From: an uncultured Paracoccaceae bacterium
GTDB lineage: Bacteria > Pseudomonadota > Alphaproteobacteria > Rhodobacterales > Rhodobacteraceae
NCBI GenBank assembly: GCA_905182355.1
Contig: CAJJBH010000022.1
Span: 62,001-126,000, forward strand
Length of the DNA stretch: 64,000 nt
Reading direction: 5' to 3'
Position 1 is the stretch's first letter; each line of letters begins with the position of its first letter. Positions 16,874 to 25,835 of the stretch are shown one piece after another. Made by a program: the position numbers and the translations under genes. The notes beneath the pieces are model-generated. The model saw nothing but the letters and a program-made list of their open reading frames with translations, did no database searches and was not told where the DNA came from.

Positions 16874-17902
16874 ATGTTCCAATCGACCTCATCCAAAACT
16901 GCACCGGCCCAAAGCCTGCCTGTATATCGCAGTGCAGATTTTGTCGTGATTGATGGTGCCAATTTGGATGATCCACTCTCATTTGCAGCAGAGCTGTTGT
17001 TGGATGATGTTTACGAATTGAGATATGCTATTCAGCCAAGCCGGTTGTCACTTAATGCTAAATTAGAGACCAAGTTTACCATCGCAGATGACTCTGAAAT
17101 TGGGTCAGTAGGTGCAGAAAATCATTTGGACAGCGCTTTAACGCTGATGTCACCCGATGGCCAGATCACGGACGCAATCGTCTTGGTAGAAGTCGATGAA
17201 ACAGGCGGTATCAATGACATTTATTTGCTACCCCTCGCCCCTTTGTCATACAAGACAAACTATAGTCTTGTTGGAAACAATACCGACACAGCTGCCCATA
17301 CTTTTGCCCAAATGGCTTGTGTAAGCTTTTCAAGCGGCACGCACATAACACTCAACTCAGGTGAACAGAGACCAATTGAACTGCTAAAGATTGGCGATCG
17401 GGTTCTGACCCGTGATGATGGCCCGCAAAAGGTGCGCTGGATTCGCCAAAGCACCCATCGCGCTGTTGGTGATTTTGCCCCAATCTGCATCAAAGCTGGG
17501 ACATTAAACAATGACAACGACCTGATAGTCAGCCCTGACCACCGCTTGTTTATTTACCAACGCTCTGACGAACTGGGCGCGGGCCGGTCCGAATTGTTGG
17601 TTAAAGCCCGTCATCTTTTGAACGGCGATACGATTGTAACCCAAGACGGTGGTTTTGTGGACTACTTTCAACTGTTGTTTGACAGCCATCAGATTATCTA
17701 CGCTGAAGGGATCGCAGCTGAATCAATGTTGATCGACACGCGCACCAAACCTGTGTTGCCTGCCGATTTATCAAAAAAACTGGGTGATGTGATCCCCGGT
17801 CACTCTAACCTTCCCCATGCTGGGTTGGACGTTCATGAAAAACTTCTTGACCGCCCGGATGCCGAAGAACTTCTACGTCGCGCTTCGTCACGCAGAACAT
17901 AG
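16874..17902 (+). CDS. Hint-domain protein, second copy, Ser at the nucleophile position
   Basis: The 342-residue protein has an N-terminal part of about 148 residues with no motif I recognise, then a Hint domain. The Hint part aligns with the first copy: SFSSGTHITLNSGEQRPIEL, VSPDHRLFI and LLFDSHQIIYAEG. The usual CFxxGT start is SFSSGT, so the nucleophile position is Ser151. A Cys lies two residues earlier, at 149. Serine can serve as the Hint nucleophile in some inteins, so activity is possible. It precedes prfC closely on the same strand. The role is unknown. Confidence 0.87.
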   Translation: MFQSTSSKTAPAQSLPVYRSADFVVIDGANLDDPLSFAAELLLDDVYELRYAIQPSRLSLNAKLETKFTIADDSEIGSVGAENHLDSALTLMSPDGQITDAIVLVEVDETGGINDIYLLPLAPLSYKTNYSLVGNNTDTAAHTFAQMACVSFSSGTHITLNSGEQRPIELLKIGDRVLTRDDGPQKVRWIRQSTHRAVGDFAPICIKAGTLNNDNDLIVSPDHRLFIYQRSDELGAGRSELLVKARHLLNGDTIVTQDGGFVDYFQLLFDSHQIIYAEGIAAESMLIDTRTKPVLPADLSKKLGDVIPGHSNLPHAGLDVHEKLLDRPDAEELLRRASSRRT

Positions 17903-17950
17903 TTGACGCACCGCTTGCGCCACAACCACCCCCAATCTATAGGGTTTGAT

Positions 17951-19558
17951 ATGTTAGACAACGCCTCAAACCGCCCCGCTTTGCCGCCCGAAATTGCGCG
18001 CCGCCGTACGTTTGCGATCATCTCGCATCCCGATGCCGGCAAGACGACGCTGACGGAAAAGTTCCTGTTGTTCGGGGGCGCAATTCAAATGGCAGGTCAA
18101 GTCCGTGCAAAAGGTGAATCGCGTCGTACGCGATCCGACTTTATGGCAATGGAAAAGGATCGGGGTATCTCTGTTTCGGCCTCAGCAATGTCATTTGATT
18201 TTAAAGACTATCGGTTCAATTTGGTTGATACCCCCGGCCACTCAGATTTTTCCGAAGACACATACCGCACGCTGACAGCTGTGGATGCCGCAGTAATGGT
18301 AATCGACGGCGCAAAGGGCGTTGAATCCCAAACCCAAAAGCTGTTCGAAGTTTGCCGAATGCGCGACCTGCCCATCTTGACGTTTTGTAACAAGATGGAC
18401 CGCGAGAGCCGTGATGTTTTCGAGATCATCGATGAAATTCAGGAAAATCTAGCAATTGATGTGACGCCAGCCAGCTGGCCCATTGGTGTGGGTCGCGATT
18501 TTATCGGCTGTTATGATATTTTACGTGACCGCCTTGAATTGATGGACCGCGCGGACCGTAACAAAGTTGCAACGTCAATCGAAATCAACGGCTTGGACGA
18601 TCCAAAGCTGGCCGAACACGTACCCGCTGCTCAACTGGCACAGTTGCTAGAAGAGTTGGAAATGGCCCGCGAATTGCTGCCCCCAATGGACAAGGCCGCG
18701 TTGGCTGAAGGCTCATTGACCCCTATCTGGTTTGGCTCTGCTATCAATTCGTTCGGCGTTAAAGAATTGATGGACGGCATAGCAAACTATGGCCCCGAAC
18801 CGCAAATTCAAACCGCCCAACCGCGCAGCATCGCACCTGAAGAAAAGAAGGTCGCTGGCTTTGTGTTCAAGGTTCAAGCGAACATGGACCCAAAACACCG
18901 CGACCGCGTCGCCTTTGTGCGCCTTGCGTCAGGTCACTTCCATCGCGGCATGAAGCTGACACATGTGCGCAGCAAAAAACTGATGACGATTTCAAATCCA
19001 GTGCTGTTCCTTGCGTCAGATCGTGAGCTGGCGGAAGAAGCATGGGCTGGCGACATCATCGGGATCCCCAACCACGGCCAATTGCGCATTGGTGATACGT
19101 TGACCGAAGGTGAAGAGATACGCGTGACTGGCATTCCATCTTTTGCGCCTGAATTGCTTCAAGGGGTTCGCGCAGGCGATCCGTTGAAGTCTAAGCACCT
19201 CGAAAAGGCATTGATGCAATTTGCGGAAGAAGGCGCTGCCAAAGTGTTCAAACCTTCAATCGGCGCAGGCTTTGTAGTGGGTGTTGTGGGGCAATTGCAA
19301 TTTGAGGTCCTAGCCAGCCGGATCGAGCTGGAATACGGTCTGCCCGTTCGGTTCGAGCAATCCCAATTCACATCCGCCCGTTGGGTGAATGGCGACAAAA
19401 AAGCCGTCGATGATTTTATCGAAAAGAACAAACTTCATATATCGCATGACCATGATGGCGACGTTGTTTACCTTACGCGTTTGCAGTGGGACATTGATCG
19501 TGTTGAACGCGATTATCCCGATGTGCGCCTTACCGCGACAAAGGAAATGATGATCTAA
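17951..19558 (+). CDS. prfC: Peptide chain release factor 3
   Basis: RF3 is a GTPase that removes RF1/RF2 from the ribosome after termination. The protein carries the G motifs ISHPDAGKTTLTEKF (G1), DFMAMEKDRGISVSASAM (switch I region), VDTPGHSDFSED (G3) and CNKMDRE (G4), then RF3-type domains II and III. I chose ATG 17951, which has an AGGG site just upstream and gives 535 residues, close to the family length. The open frame extends to a TTG at 17903 directly after the Hint gene, but without family sequence. A glycosyltransferase pseudogene follows 4 bases after the stop. Confidence 0.96.
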   Translation: MLDNASNRPALPPEIARRRTFAIISHPDAGKTTLTEKFLLFGGAIQMAGQVRAKGESRRTRSDFMAMEKDRGISVSASAMSFDFKDYRFNLVDTPGHSDFSEDTYRTLTAVDAAVMVIDGAKGVESQTQKLFEVCRMRDLPILTFCNKMDRESRDVFEIIDEIQENLAIDVTPASWPIGVGRDFIGCYDILRDRLELMDRADRNKVATSIEINGLDDPKLAEHVPAAQLAQLLEELEMARELLPPMDKAALAEGSLTPIWFGSAINSFGVKELMDGIANYGPEPQIQTAQPRSIAPEEKKVAGFVFKVQANMDPKHRDRVAFVRLASGHFHRGMKLTHVRSKKLMTISNPVLFLASDRELAEEAWAGDIIGIPNHGQLRIGDTLTEGEEIRVTGIPSFAPELLQGVRAGDPLKSKHLEKALMQFAEEGAAKVFKPSIGAGFVVGVVGQLQFEVLASRIELEYGLPVRFEQSQFTSARWVNGDKKAVDDFIEKNKLHISHDHDGDVVYLTRLQWDIDRVERDYPDVRLTATKEMMI

Positions 19559-19562
19559 GGAC

Positions 19563-20578
19563 ATGAATGTGCGGGACAAATCAAAACAAAATGACCCGCA
19601 CGACAAAACCACGTACTTGCCGAACCAGCCTCTTCCATCTGTTCCCAAGACGCTGAGCTGGGGCGTTGTCAGCACCATCAAAGCCCCTATCGAGCATATA
19701 GAACGCTTTGCAGCATGGCATTTGGTCGCGGGTGCCCACCACATTCATATCCACCTTGATGTGCCTGATACACGTATCTCGGAACGGCTTGCCCATCCAC
19801 AGATCACCTATACCCAATGTGATGATGCCTATTGGGCAAAGGCCCCAGAAAAAGCGCATCAAACGCATCAATTGCGCCAAGCCTACAACGCAACGCGCAG
19901 CTATCGGGCCAGCAATATGGATTGGCTTGCCTACATAGATGTCGACGAATTCCTGTTAACAAAAATTACCCTGGCTGAACAACTGGCGGCGGCGCAACAT
20001 GACGCCGCATTTGTTCGCATTCACCCTGTCGAACTGATGGCACACGACACCGATCCCTTCAATGAAACTGCTTACTTCAAACGCGCCCGTAAACATGCCA
20101 AACAGCCGAAATCTGTTCTGGAAACCATTTACCCAACCTTTGGGGCATATGTACCTGAAGGGTTCATTTCTTACGCTGGTGGAAAAAACATCACTAGGAC
20201 AGGCATTCCAGATGCGCGTATCGGCATCCACGCCACGATGCATATGGGTGTGCGGCTTTCAAATGGGCAACACATAGACGGCATCGCAATCGGCCATGCA
20301 CACGCCCCCGATTGGGCAACCTTCAAGGCCCATTTCGATTATCGAATATCGAAAGGATCTTAACGTAAAAAATCCAGCGAAAGCAGCCGATTGAACGACG
20401 TGTTGTCCCTTATTGTAAAAGAAGAGGGGGAAATAGGTTTACGCCAATTCTTTGATGAAATGTGTAAGGCATCACCTGAACGTCTTGACCTTTTACGCTC
20501 CCATGACATGCTAATTGAGTGGAGGCTGGACCTAGACCAAAAAAAGTCAGGCACCACTTTGGCAAGCTGGAGGATTAG
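19563..20578 (+). pseudogene. Glycosyltransferase family 2 paralogue, disrupted by nonsense mutation and frameshift
   Basis: Residues 1-266 form a glycosyltransferase like the intact gene that follows, with shared WGVVSTI/WGLVATI start, QCDDAYW, and the metal-binding DVDEF. The frame stops at TAA 20361-20363, where the paralogue has a Tyr codon (KGS-stop-R against KGS-Tyr-R). The same frame stays open and homologous (IGLRQFFDEM, DLLRSHDML). Then, at an A7 run (20539-20545), the -1 frame is needed for the final residues VRHHFGKLED, ending at TAG 20576-20578. The catalytic domain is complete before the TAA, so a truncated enzyme may still be made. The N-terminus is about 31 residues longer than in the paralogue. 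Confidence 0.8.
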
Positions 20579-20580
20579 AT

Positions 20581-21504
20581 ATGTTGCGATGGGGACTAGT
20601 GGCCACAATTCTTGCGCCAACACCTGATATCCTGCGATTTGCAGCCTTTCATTTAGACGCAGGTGCACATCGGCTTTATATTTACTTAGATGATCCAAAT
20701 GCAGACGCTTATGGACCGCTTAAAGCCCATCCAAAAATTCGTGTTCAAAAGTGTGATGATGCATATTGGCTGAAAATTGGTGGTAAACGCCCTGCCAAAC
20801 ATCAGGTTCGTCAAAGTAAAAACGCCACCCATGCCTACCACCGTAAGACGGAAATTGATTGGTTGATCCACATGGACGTGGACGAATTCATCGTTTGTGA
20901 TCAGGATGTTGGAACAGTTCTATATGATTTGGCCGACAACAAGCTTTGCGCACGGCTGCGCCCAATGGAGCAATTGGTAGGCTCGGGCAACGCGTTTAAG
21001 GCGTTCATACCGAACGGGCCAAACCGCATTCCAACTGTCCAAGAAATTTACCCTGAATTTGGTAAATACGTCAAAGGCGGCTTTCTAAGCCATATTGCTG
21101 GAAAATTGTTTGTACGCACCGATCAAGAGAACATGAACCTTCGTATCCACAACGTGTTTGAGGGAGATCTCAGCAACCCGCAACAGGTTAACCTTACCAA
21201 CATAGATCTTGCCCATTGTCATGCCAAACCATGGAAAGAATGGCTGGAATCCTTCAACTATCGCTTAGACAAGGGATCTTATAGGTCTGACCTATCCCCT
21301 GCAATTGATGGCGACCTTTCTTTACACGACTTGTTTCGCAACCTTCTGGACACCGAAGGTGACGCAGGTCTAAAGCGGTTTTACGATGAAATTGCGATGG
21401 ACAGCCCTGCCCTTCAAACACGGTTGAAAGCGCATGATCTTTTGCGCAATGCCAACCTTGATCTTGATGTAAAATTGGCGCGGCATTTTCCTGATTTCAC
21501 CTGA
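20581..21504 (+). CDS. Glycosyltransferase family 2 protein
   Basis: The intact 307-residue member of a tandem pair resembles the Glyco_tranf_2_4 group. It has a GT-A-like core with QKCDDAYWL, the metal-binding motif HMDVDEFIV, and a C-terminal helical part. No transmembrane segment or signal peptide is evident, so it should act in the cytoplasm or at the membrane face on envelope or exopolysaccharide sugars; this is inferred. It starts 2 bases after the reconstructed end of its disrupted paralogue. The 132 bases after it, before rhlE, are GC-rich and contain short dyads. Confidence 0.85.
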   Translation: MLRWGLVATILAPTPDILRFAAFHLDAGAHRLYIYLDDPNADAYGPLKAHPKIRVQKCDDAYWLKIGGKRPAKHQVRQSKNATHAYHRKTEIDWLIHMDVDEFIVCDQDVGTVLYDLADNKLCARLRPMEQLVGSGNAFKAFIPNGPNRIPTVQEIYPEFGKYVKGGFLSHIAGKLFVRTDQENMNLRIHNVFEGDLSNPQQVNLTNIDLAHCHAKPWKEWLESFNYRLDKGSYRSDLSPAIDGDLSLHDLFRNLLDTEGDAGLKRFYDEIAMDSPALQTRLKAHDLLRNANLDLDVKLARHFPDFT

Positions 21505-21636
21505 TGGTTTGACCCGACTGTCGCTTCTTGGTATGCCCGCCGCAGTGTCGCGACGATGGAGTCGCCCCTAGGGCCATGAGGGCCGACACAGATTGCTGCC
21601 GCGGGCGACGATATTGTCCGCAACATTCGGACATAC

Positions 21637-23247
21637 ATGACAAAATTTTCTGATCTAAACCTATCTCCAAAGGTCCTCAAAGCCGTCCTTGAAGCAGGCT
21701 ATGAAAGCCCAACGCCCATTCAAGCAGGCGCTATACCCCCTGCTTTGGAAGGACGTGACGTTTTGGGTATTGCCCAAACCGGCACAGGCAAAACCGCTAG
21801 TTTCACCCTTCCCCTGATCACAATGCTTGCCCGTGGGCGCGCACGTGCACGCATGCCGCGCAGCTTGGTTTTGTGCCCAACACGCGAATTGGCGGCGCAG
21901 GTGGCGGAAAACTTCGACACCTACGCCAAGCACGTCAAACTGACCAAGGCCCTACTGATTGGTGGCGTTTCGTTCAAAGAACAAGACACGCTTATCGACA
22001 AAGGCGTCGACGTTTTGATTGCGACACCAGGTCGTCTGCTTGACCATTTTGAACGTGGCAAACTGATCTTGAATGACGTTAAGGTTATGGTTGTGGATGA
22101 AGCAGACCGTATGCTGGATATGGGGTTCATTCCTGATATCGAACGTATCTTCGGACTTACACCTTTCACACGTCAAACCTTGTTCTTCTCAGCGACTATG
22201 GCGCCTGAAATTGAGCGTATCACCAACACCTTCTTGTCCAACCCCGCTCGCATCGAGGTAGCCCGTCAGGCGTCTGCATCCGAGACGATTGAACAAGGCG
22301 TTGTTATGTTCAAAGGCTCTCGCAAAGATCGCGAAGCCACTGAAAAACGCAATGTGTTGCGCAAGATGATCGATGCAGAGGGTGACAAGTGCACCAACGC
22401 AATCATCTTTTGCAACCGCAAAGTTGATGTGGATGCCGTTGCTAAATCATTGAAAAAGCATGGGTATGATGCCGCGCCAATCCACGGAGATTTGGATCAG
22501 TCGCAACGTACAAAAACACTGGATCAGTTTCGCAACGGCGAATTGCGCTTATTGTGTGCCTCAGATGTTGCCGCACGCGGCTTGGATGTTCCATCCGTCA
22601 GCCACGTCTTCAACTTCGACGTCCCGAGCCACGCTGAGGACTATGTGCATCGCATTGGTCGTACGGGCCGCGCGGGTCGTGAAGGCAAGGCCATGATGAT
22701 CTGCGTTCCACGTGACGAAAAGAATTTCGAAGACATCGAACGTTTGTTGCAAAAGCCAATTCCACGCCTTGAAAACCCGTTAGCGAATGATGCACCTGCC
22801 CCAAAGGAAGCTAAACGGGATGCTGCACCAAAAGAAACGAAAGTGGACAGTGCAAAAAAGCCGAAAGAAGATAAACCAAAGCGCACACGTAATCGCACGC
22901 GCAAGACTGATGTAGCACAAGAAACAACTCCAGCTCCGTTATCCGAAGTTGTGGCTGACGTAGCTACAACTTCAGCGGCCGAAGCTTCTGAAGTTTCCAA
23001 TGATGTTGTCACCAAGGTTCAAGAAACCGTGGCAAGCGTAACAGAAGCGGTGTCTAGCGAACCAACACCTGTTGCACCGGATGCCAAACCAAACCGCACA
23101 CCCGGCGGACGTGGTCGCAATAACGATCGTAACAAAAACGACCGTGGTAATGACGGCAACAATGATCGTGGAGCAAAGGTTGCTGGCTTGGGCGAGCACA
23201 CACCAACCTTTATCGAAAAAAGCTTTGCAGAGCGTTACGACAGCTAA
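21637..23247 (+). CDS. rhlE: DEAD-box ATP-dependent RNA helicase, RhlE-like
   Basis: The 536-residue protein has a standard helicase core: Q motif (GYESPTPIQ, about 21-29), Walker A AQTGTGKT at 46-53, DEAD box near 154, SAT in motif III, and HRIGRTGRAG in motif VI. After residue 390 comes a long low-complexity tail, rich first in Lys/Pro/Ala and then in Asn/Asp/Arg/Gly, which probably binds RNA non-specifically. RhlE helicases act in ribosome assembly and RNA decay. A strong terminator follows the gene and is shared with the convergent rnj gene; RNase J is also an RNA-processing enzyme. Confidence 0.93.
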   Translation: MTKFSDLNLSPKVLKAVLEAGYESPTPIQAGAIPPALEGRDVLGIAQTGTGKTASFTLPLITMLARGRARARMPRSLVLCPTRELAAQVAENFDTYAKHVKLTKALLIGGVSFKEQDTLIDKGVDVLIATPGRLLDHFERGKLILNDVKVMVVDEADRMLDMGFIPDIERIFGLTPFTRQTLFFSATMAPEIERITNTFLSNPARIEVARQASASETIEQGVVMFKGSRKDREATEKRNVLRKMIDAEGDKCTNAIIFCNRKVDVDAVAKSLKKHGYDAAPIHGDLDQSQRTKTLDQFRNGELRLLCASDVAARGLDVPSVSHVFNFDVPSHAEDYVHRIGRTGRAGREGKAMMICVPRDEKNFEDIERLLQKPIPRLENPLANDAPAPKEAKRDAAPKETKVDSAKKPKEDKPKRTRNRTRKTDVAQETTPAPLSEVVADVATTSAAEASEVSNDVVTKVQETVASVTEAVSSEPTPVAPDAKPNRTPGGRGRNNDRNKNDRGNDGNNDRGAKVAGLGEHTPTFIEKSFAERYDS

Positions 23248-23276
23248 AAAAACTTAGCTTGTCTAAGTTATAAATC

Positions 23277-23313
23277 AAAAAACGCGACGCATTTACAAGG
23301 CGTCGCGTTTTTT
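23277..23313. terminator. Bidirectional intrinsic terminator between rhlE and rnj
   Basis: The arms aaaaaacgcgacgc (23277-23290) and gcgtcgcgtttttt (23300-23313) are exact reverse complements with a 9-base loop. The GC-rich stem carries T-runs on both strands, so it can end transcription from both sides. It sits between convergent rhlE and the end of the nuo-birA-coaX-rnj block. A smaller 7-bp hairpin (aacttag/ctaagtt, 23251-23269) lies just before it on the rhlE side. Confidence 0.93.
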
Positions 23314-23373
23314 ATTTCTGCGGTGTAGATAGGGCGAAGGTCGCTAATGTTACCCTCGCCCTATCCAACAAAT

Positions 23374-25041
23374 TTAGCTTAGTCGGCTTACAACAACTGT
23401 GACCTCAGGTTTCTTACCAACTTCGTTCTGGCCAGTTTGACGCACAATTTTACGCAATGCTTCATTCAACTTTGCATCATCACGCAGGGTTTTAGGATTC
23501 GCACGGCCCAAAAACTGGCTTAGATCTGCTTCCAAAACTTCGGTCAACTCGGCGTTTGATGACCCAGTTTTGGACAAGCCCATCACTTCGCACCACGGAT
23601 CACCCAAAGGCTCATCGTCTTCGTCCATGATCAAGGTCACAACGACATGGCCGTTCAGTGCCATACGGATACGATCCCGCACAACACCGTCCAACGCACC
23701 AATCTGAACCGAACCATCCAAATAGGTCCGGCCCGTTTCGATGTATTCAACAACCTTTGGCTTGTTACCACTAAGATCGATCATCATCCCGTTCACAGCC
23801 AAGATACTGGCGATCCCTTTGGCTTCACCCAATTTCGCGTGCTCGCGCAAATGACGATGCTCACCGTGCATTGGGATCAGGATTTGCGGTTTAACAATGT
23901 CATGCATCCGCTCAATATCAGGGCGATTGGCGTGGCCAGATACGTGGTAATGGCCGGAGCTTTCATCAACAACATCTACGCCTTTTTCGGAAAACGCATT
24001 CATAATCTGAATGACGCCTTTTTCGTTGCCCGGGATGGTTTTGGAGGAGAACAAGAAGGTGTCTCCTTCTTTCATCGTCAGACCCATATATTTGCCACGG
24101 GCAAGCTGTGCAGATGCAGCGCGGCGTTCGCCTTGCGATCCCGTCACCAACAGCATTACGTTTTCACGCGGCAAAGATTTAGCATCTTCTGGGCTAATCA
24201 CTGGTGGGAAGTCTTTAAGAACCCCAGTTTCAATCGACGCTTCGACCATGCGGCGCATAGCACGACCCAACAGAACGATCGAACGACCAGCGCGTTCACC
24301 CGCCTGCGCCAGTGTTTTTACACGTGCAACGTTAGAAGCAAATGTGGTTGCAACAACCATTCCAGAGGCGGCAGACACCATCTTTTCAATCTCTGGACCA
24401 ACTGTGATCTCTGATTGACCAGCGTTGGGTGAAAACACGTTGGTACTGTCACAAACAAGCGCCTTAACGCCGTCTTTGCAAACATCAGCCCACAATTCAG
24501 GATCAAACGCTTCACCCACAATTGGGGTTTCGTCCAATTTGAAATCGCCAGTGTGCACAATTCGACCCGCAGGTGTGTCGATAATCATCGCACCACTTTC
24601 AGGGATTGAGTGTGCAATTGGCAAAAAGCCCACCTTAAACGGTCCAAAATCACGCTGTTCAGGCCATGCACCCATCACGGTGACGGATTCGTGTGGATGG
24701 CCATATTCCGACATCTTGCGACGTGCGATGTTTGCTGTGAAGGCACGCGCGTAAATTGGCGCTTGAAGGCGGCCAAAGGTGTGCGAAATGGCGCCCACGT
24801 GGTCTTCGTGTGCGTGGGTCACAAAGACGGCTTCAATGCGGTCCCTGCGTTCCTCCAACCAAGACACATCAGGTAGGATCAAATCGACCCCAGGGCTGCC
24901 ATCCATATCGGGAAAGGTTACGCCAAGATCGACAACGATCAGACGCTCCTTGCCCGGTTTTCCATAGCCATATACATAGGCATTCATGCCAATTTCGCCT
25001 GCGCCGCCGAGGGGCAGATAGATTAATCGTTCACTGCTCAT
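23374..25041 (-). CDS. rnj: Ribonuclease J
   Basis: RNase J is a metallo-beta-lactamase-fold 5'-exo/endoribonuclease that matures rRNA and degrades mRNA. The 555-residue protein has the metal-binding motif HAHEDH at 76-81, HTGDFKLD in the next block, a beta-CASP insertion, and the C-terminal SGHANRPDIERMH and MHGEHRHLREHA metal ligands. It is the last gene of the minus-strand block and begins 4 bases after coaX. In alphaproteobacteria rnj commonly lies beside birA and coaX downstream of nuoN. Confidence 0.96.
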   Translation of the reverse strand: MSSERLIYLPLGGAGEIGMNAYVYGYGKPGKERLIVVDLGVTFPDMDGSPGVDLILPDVSWLEERRDRIEAVFVTHAHEDHVGAISHTFGRLQAPIYARAFTANIARRKMSEYGHPHESVTVMGAWPEQRDFGPFKVGFLPIAHSIPESGAMIIDTPAGRIVHTGDFKLDETPIVGEAFDPELWADVCKDGVKALVCDSTNVFSPNAGQSEITVGPEIEKMVSAASGMVVATTFASNVARVKTLAQAGERAGRSIVLLGRAMRRMVEASIETGVLKDFPPVISPEDAKSLPRENVMLLVTGSQGERRAASAQLARGKYMGLTMKEGDTFLFSSKTIPGNEKGVIQIMNAFSEKGVDVVDESSGHYHVSGHANRPDIERMHDIVKPQILIPMHGEHRHLREHAKLGEAKGIASILAVNGMMIDLSGNKPKVVEYIETGRTYLDGSVQIGALDGVVRDRIRMALNGHVVVTLIMDEDDEPLGDPWCEVMGLSKTGSSNAELTEVLEADLSQFLGRANPKTLRDDAKLNEALRKIVRQTGQNEVGKKPEVTVVVSRLS

Positions 25042-25045
25042 GAGA

Positions 25046-25819
25046 TCAGTTATTTTCCTTGTTGTAGCGATGAATCACGGTCAATCCGTGCATCGTTAAA
25101 TCATCTTGAAAGTCGTCAAACAGCTTTTCTGTTTGCTGAAACAAAGGGGCCAGCCCCCCTGTGGAAATCACGCGCATGTCACGGGCGCGTTCCGCCTTAA
25201 TGCGGGCACATATCTCACGCACCAGACCGACGTAACCCCAAAATACACCTGATTGCATACAGGCCACAGTATTGGTGCCAACAACGGACCGGGGTTTGGA
25301 AATATCGACATGTGGTAACGCAGCTGCTGCTTGATGTAGCGCTTCAAGGCTAAGGTTCACGCCAGGCGCAATAACACCGCCAACGTATGCACCGTCTGTA
25401 TCAACAACGTCAAAAGTTGTTGCAGTGCCAAAATCCACCATAATCAGATCGCCGCCATAAAGGTCAAAACCTGCGACAGTATTGACCAAACGGTCGGGTC
25501 CAACGGCGGTTCCCGCGTCAACGCGAACCTCAACAGGCAACAGGCAATCAGCCTTTCCAACAACGATAGGTCGGGTTTTAAAATAACGGTCAGCCAGTAT
25601 CCGAAGGTTGAAAACAACACGTGGCACAGTCGACGACACTATGACGTCCGTAACCGTGACTTCAATCTTCTGAAATTCCATAAGCGTGCGAAGCCAGACG
25701 TAATACTGATCGGCCGTCCGCTTCCAATCCGTTGCTGTGCGCCAAGTTCCGATAAACCGCTCCCCATCCCAGATTGAGAAGACCGTATTGGTATTACCAC
25801 AGTCGATTGCCAGCAGCAT
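25046..25819 (-). CDS. coaX: Type III pantothenate kinase
   Basis: CoaX phosphorylates pantothenate, the first step of coenzyme A synthesis. The 257-residue protein has the N-terminal phosphate-binding motif DCGNTNTVFSIWDG, the DAGTAVGPDRLVN segment and the VDFGTATTFDVVD motif followed by GGVIAPGV, all diagnostic of type III kinases of the ASKHA fold. The gene sits 16 bases after birA and 4 bases before rnj. Coenzyme A and biotin metabolism both serve the acyl-CoA carboxylases encoded further along, though co-regulation is not shown. Confidence 0.96.
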   Translation of the reverse strand: MLLAIDCGNTNTVFSIWDGERFIGTWRTATDWKRTADQYYVWLRTLMEFQKIEVTVTDVIVSSTVPRVVFNLRILADRYFKTRPIVVGKADCLLPVEVRVDAGTAVGPDRLVNTVAGFDLYGGDLIMVDFGTATTFDVVDTDGAYVGGVIAPGVNLSLEALHQAAAALPHVDISKPRSVVGTNTVACMQSGVFWGYVGLVREICARIKAERARDMRVISTGGLAPLFQQTEKLFDDFQDDLTMHGLTVIHRYNKENN

Positions 25820-25835
25820 GAGGCAGCTCCGCTCT

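Noticed and set aside
23647-24414. 255-codon plus-strand ORF opposite ribonuclease J
   Set aside because: It is antisense to a well-conserved gene with clear RNase J motifs, and its His/Cys/Phe-rich translation looks like no known protein.
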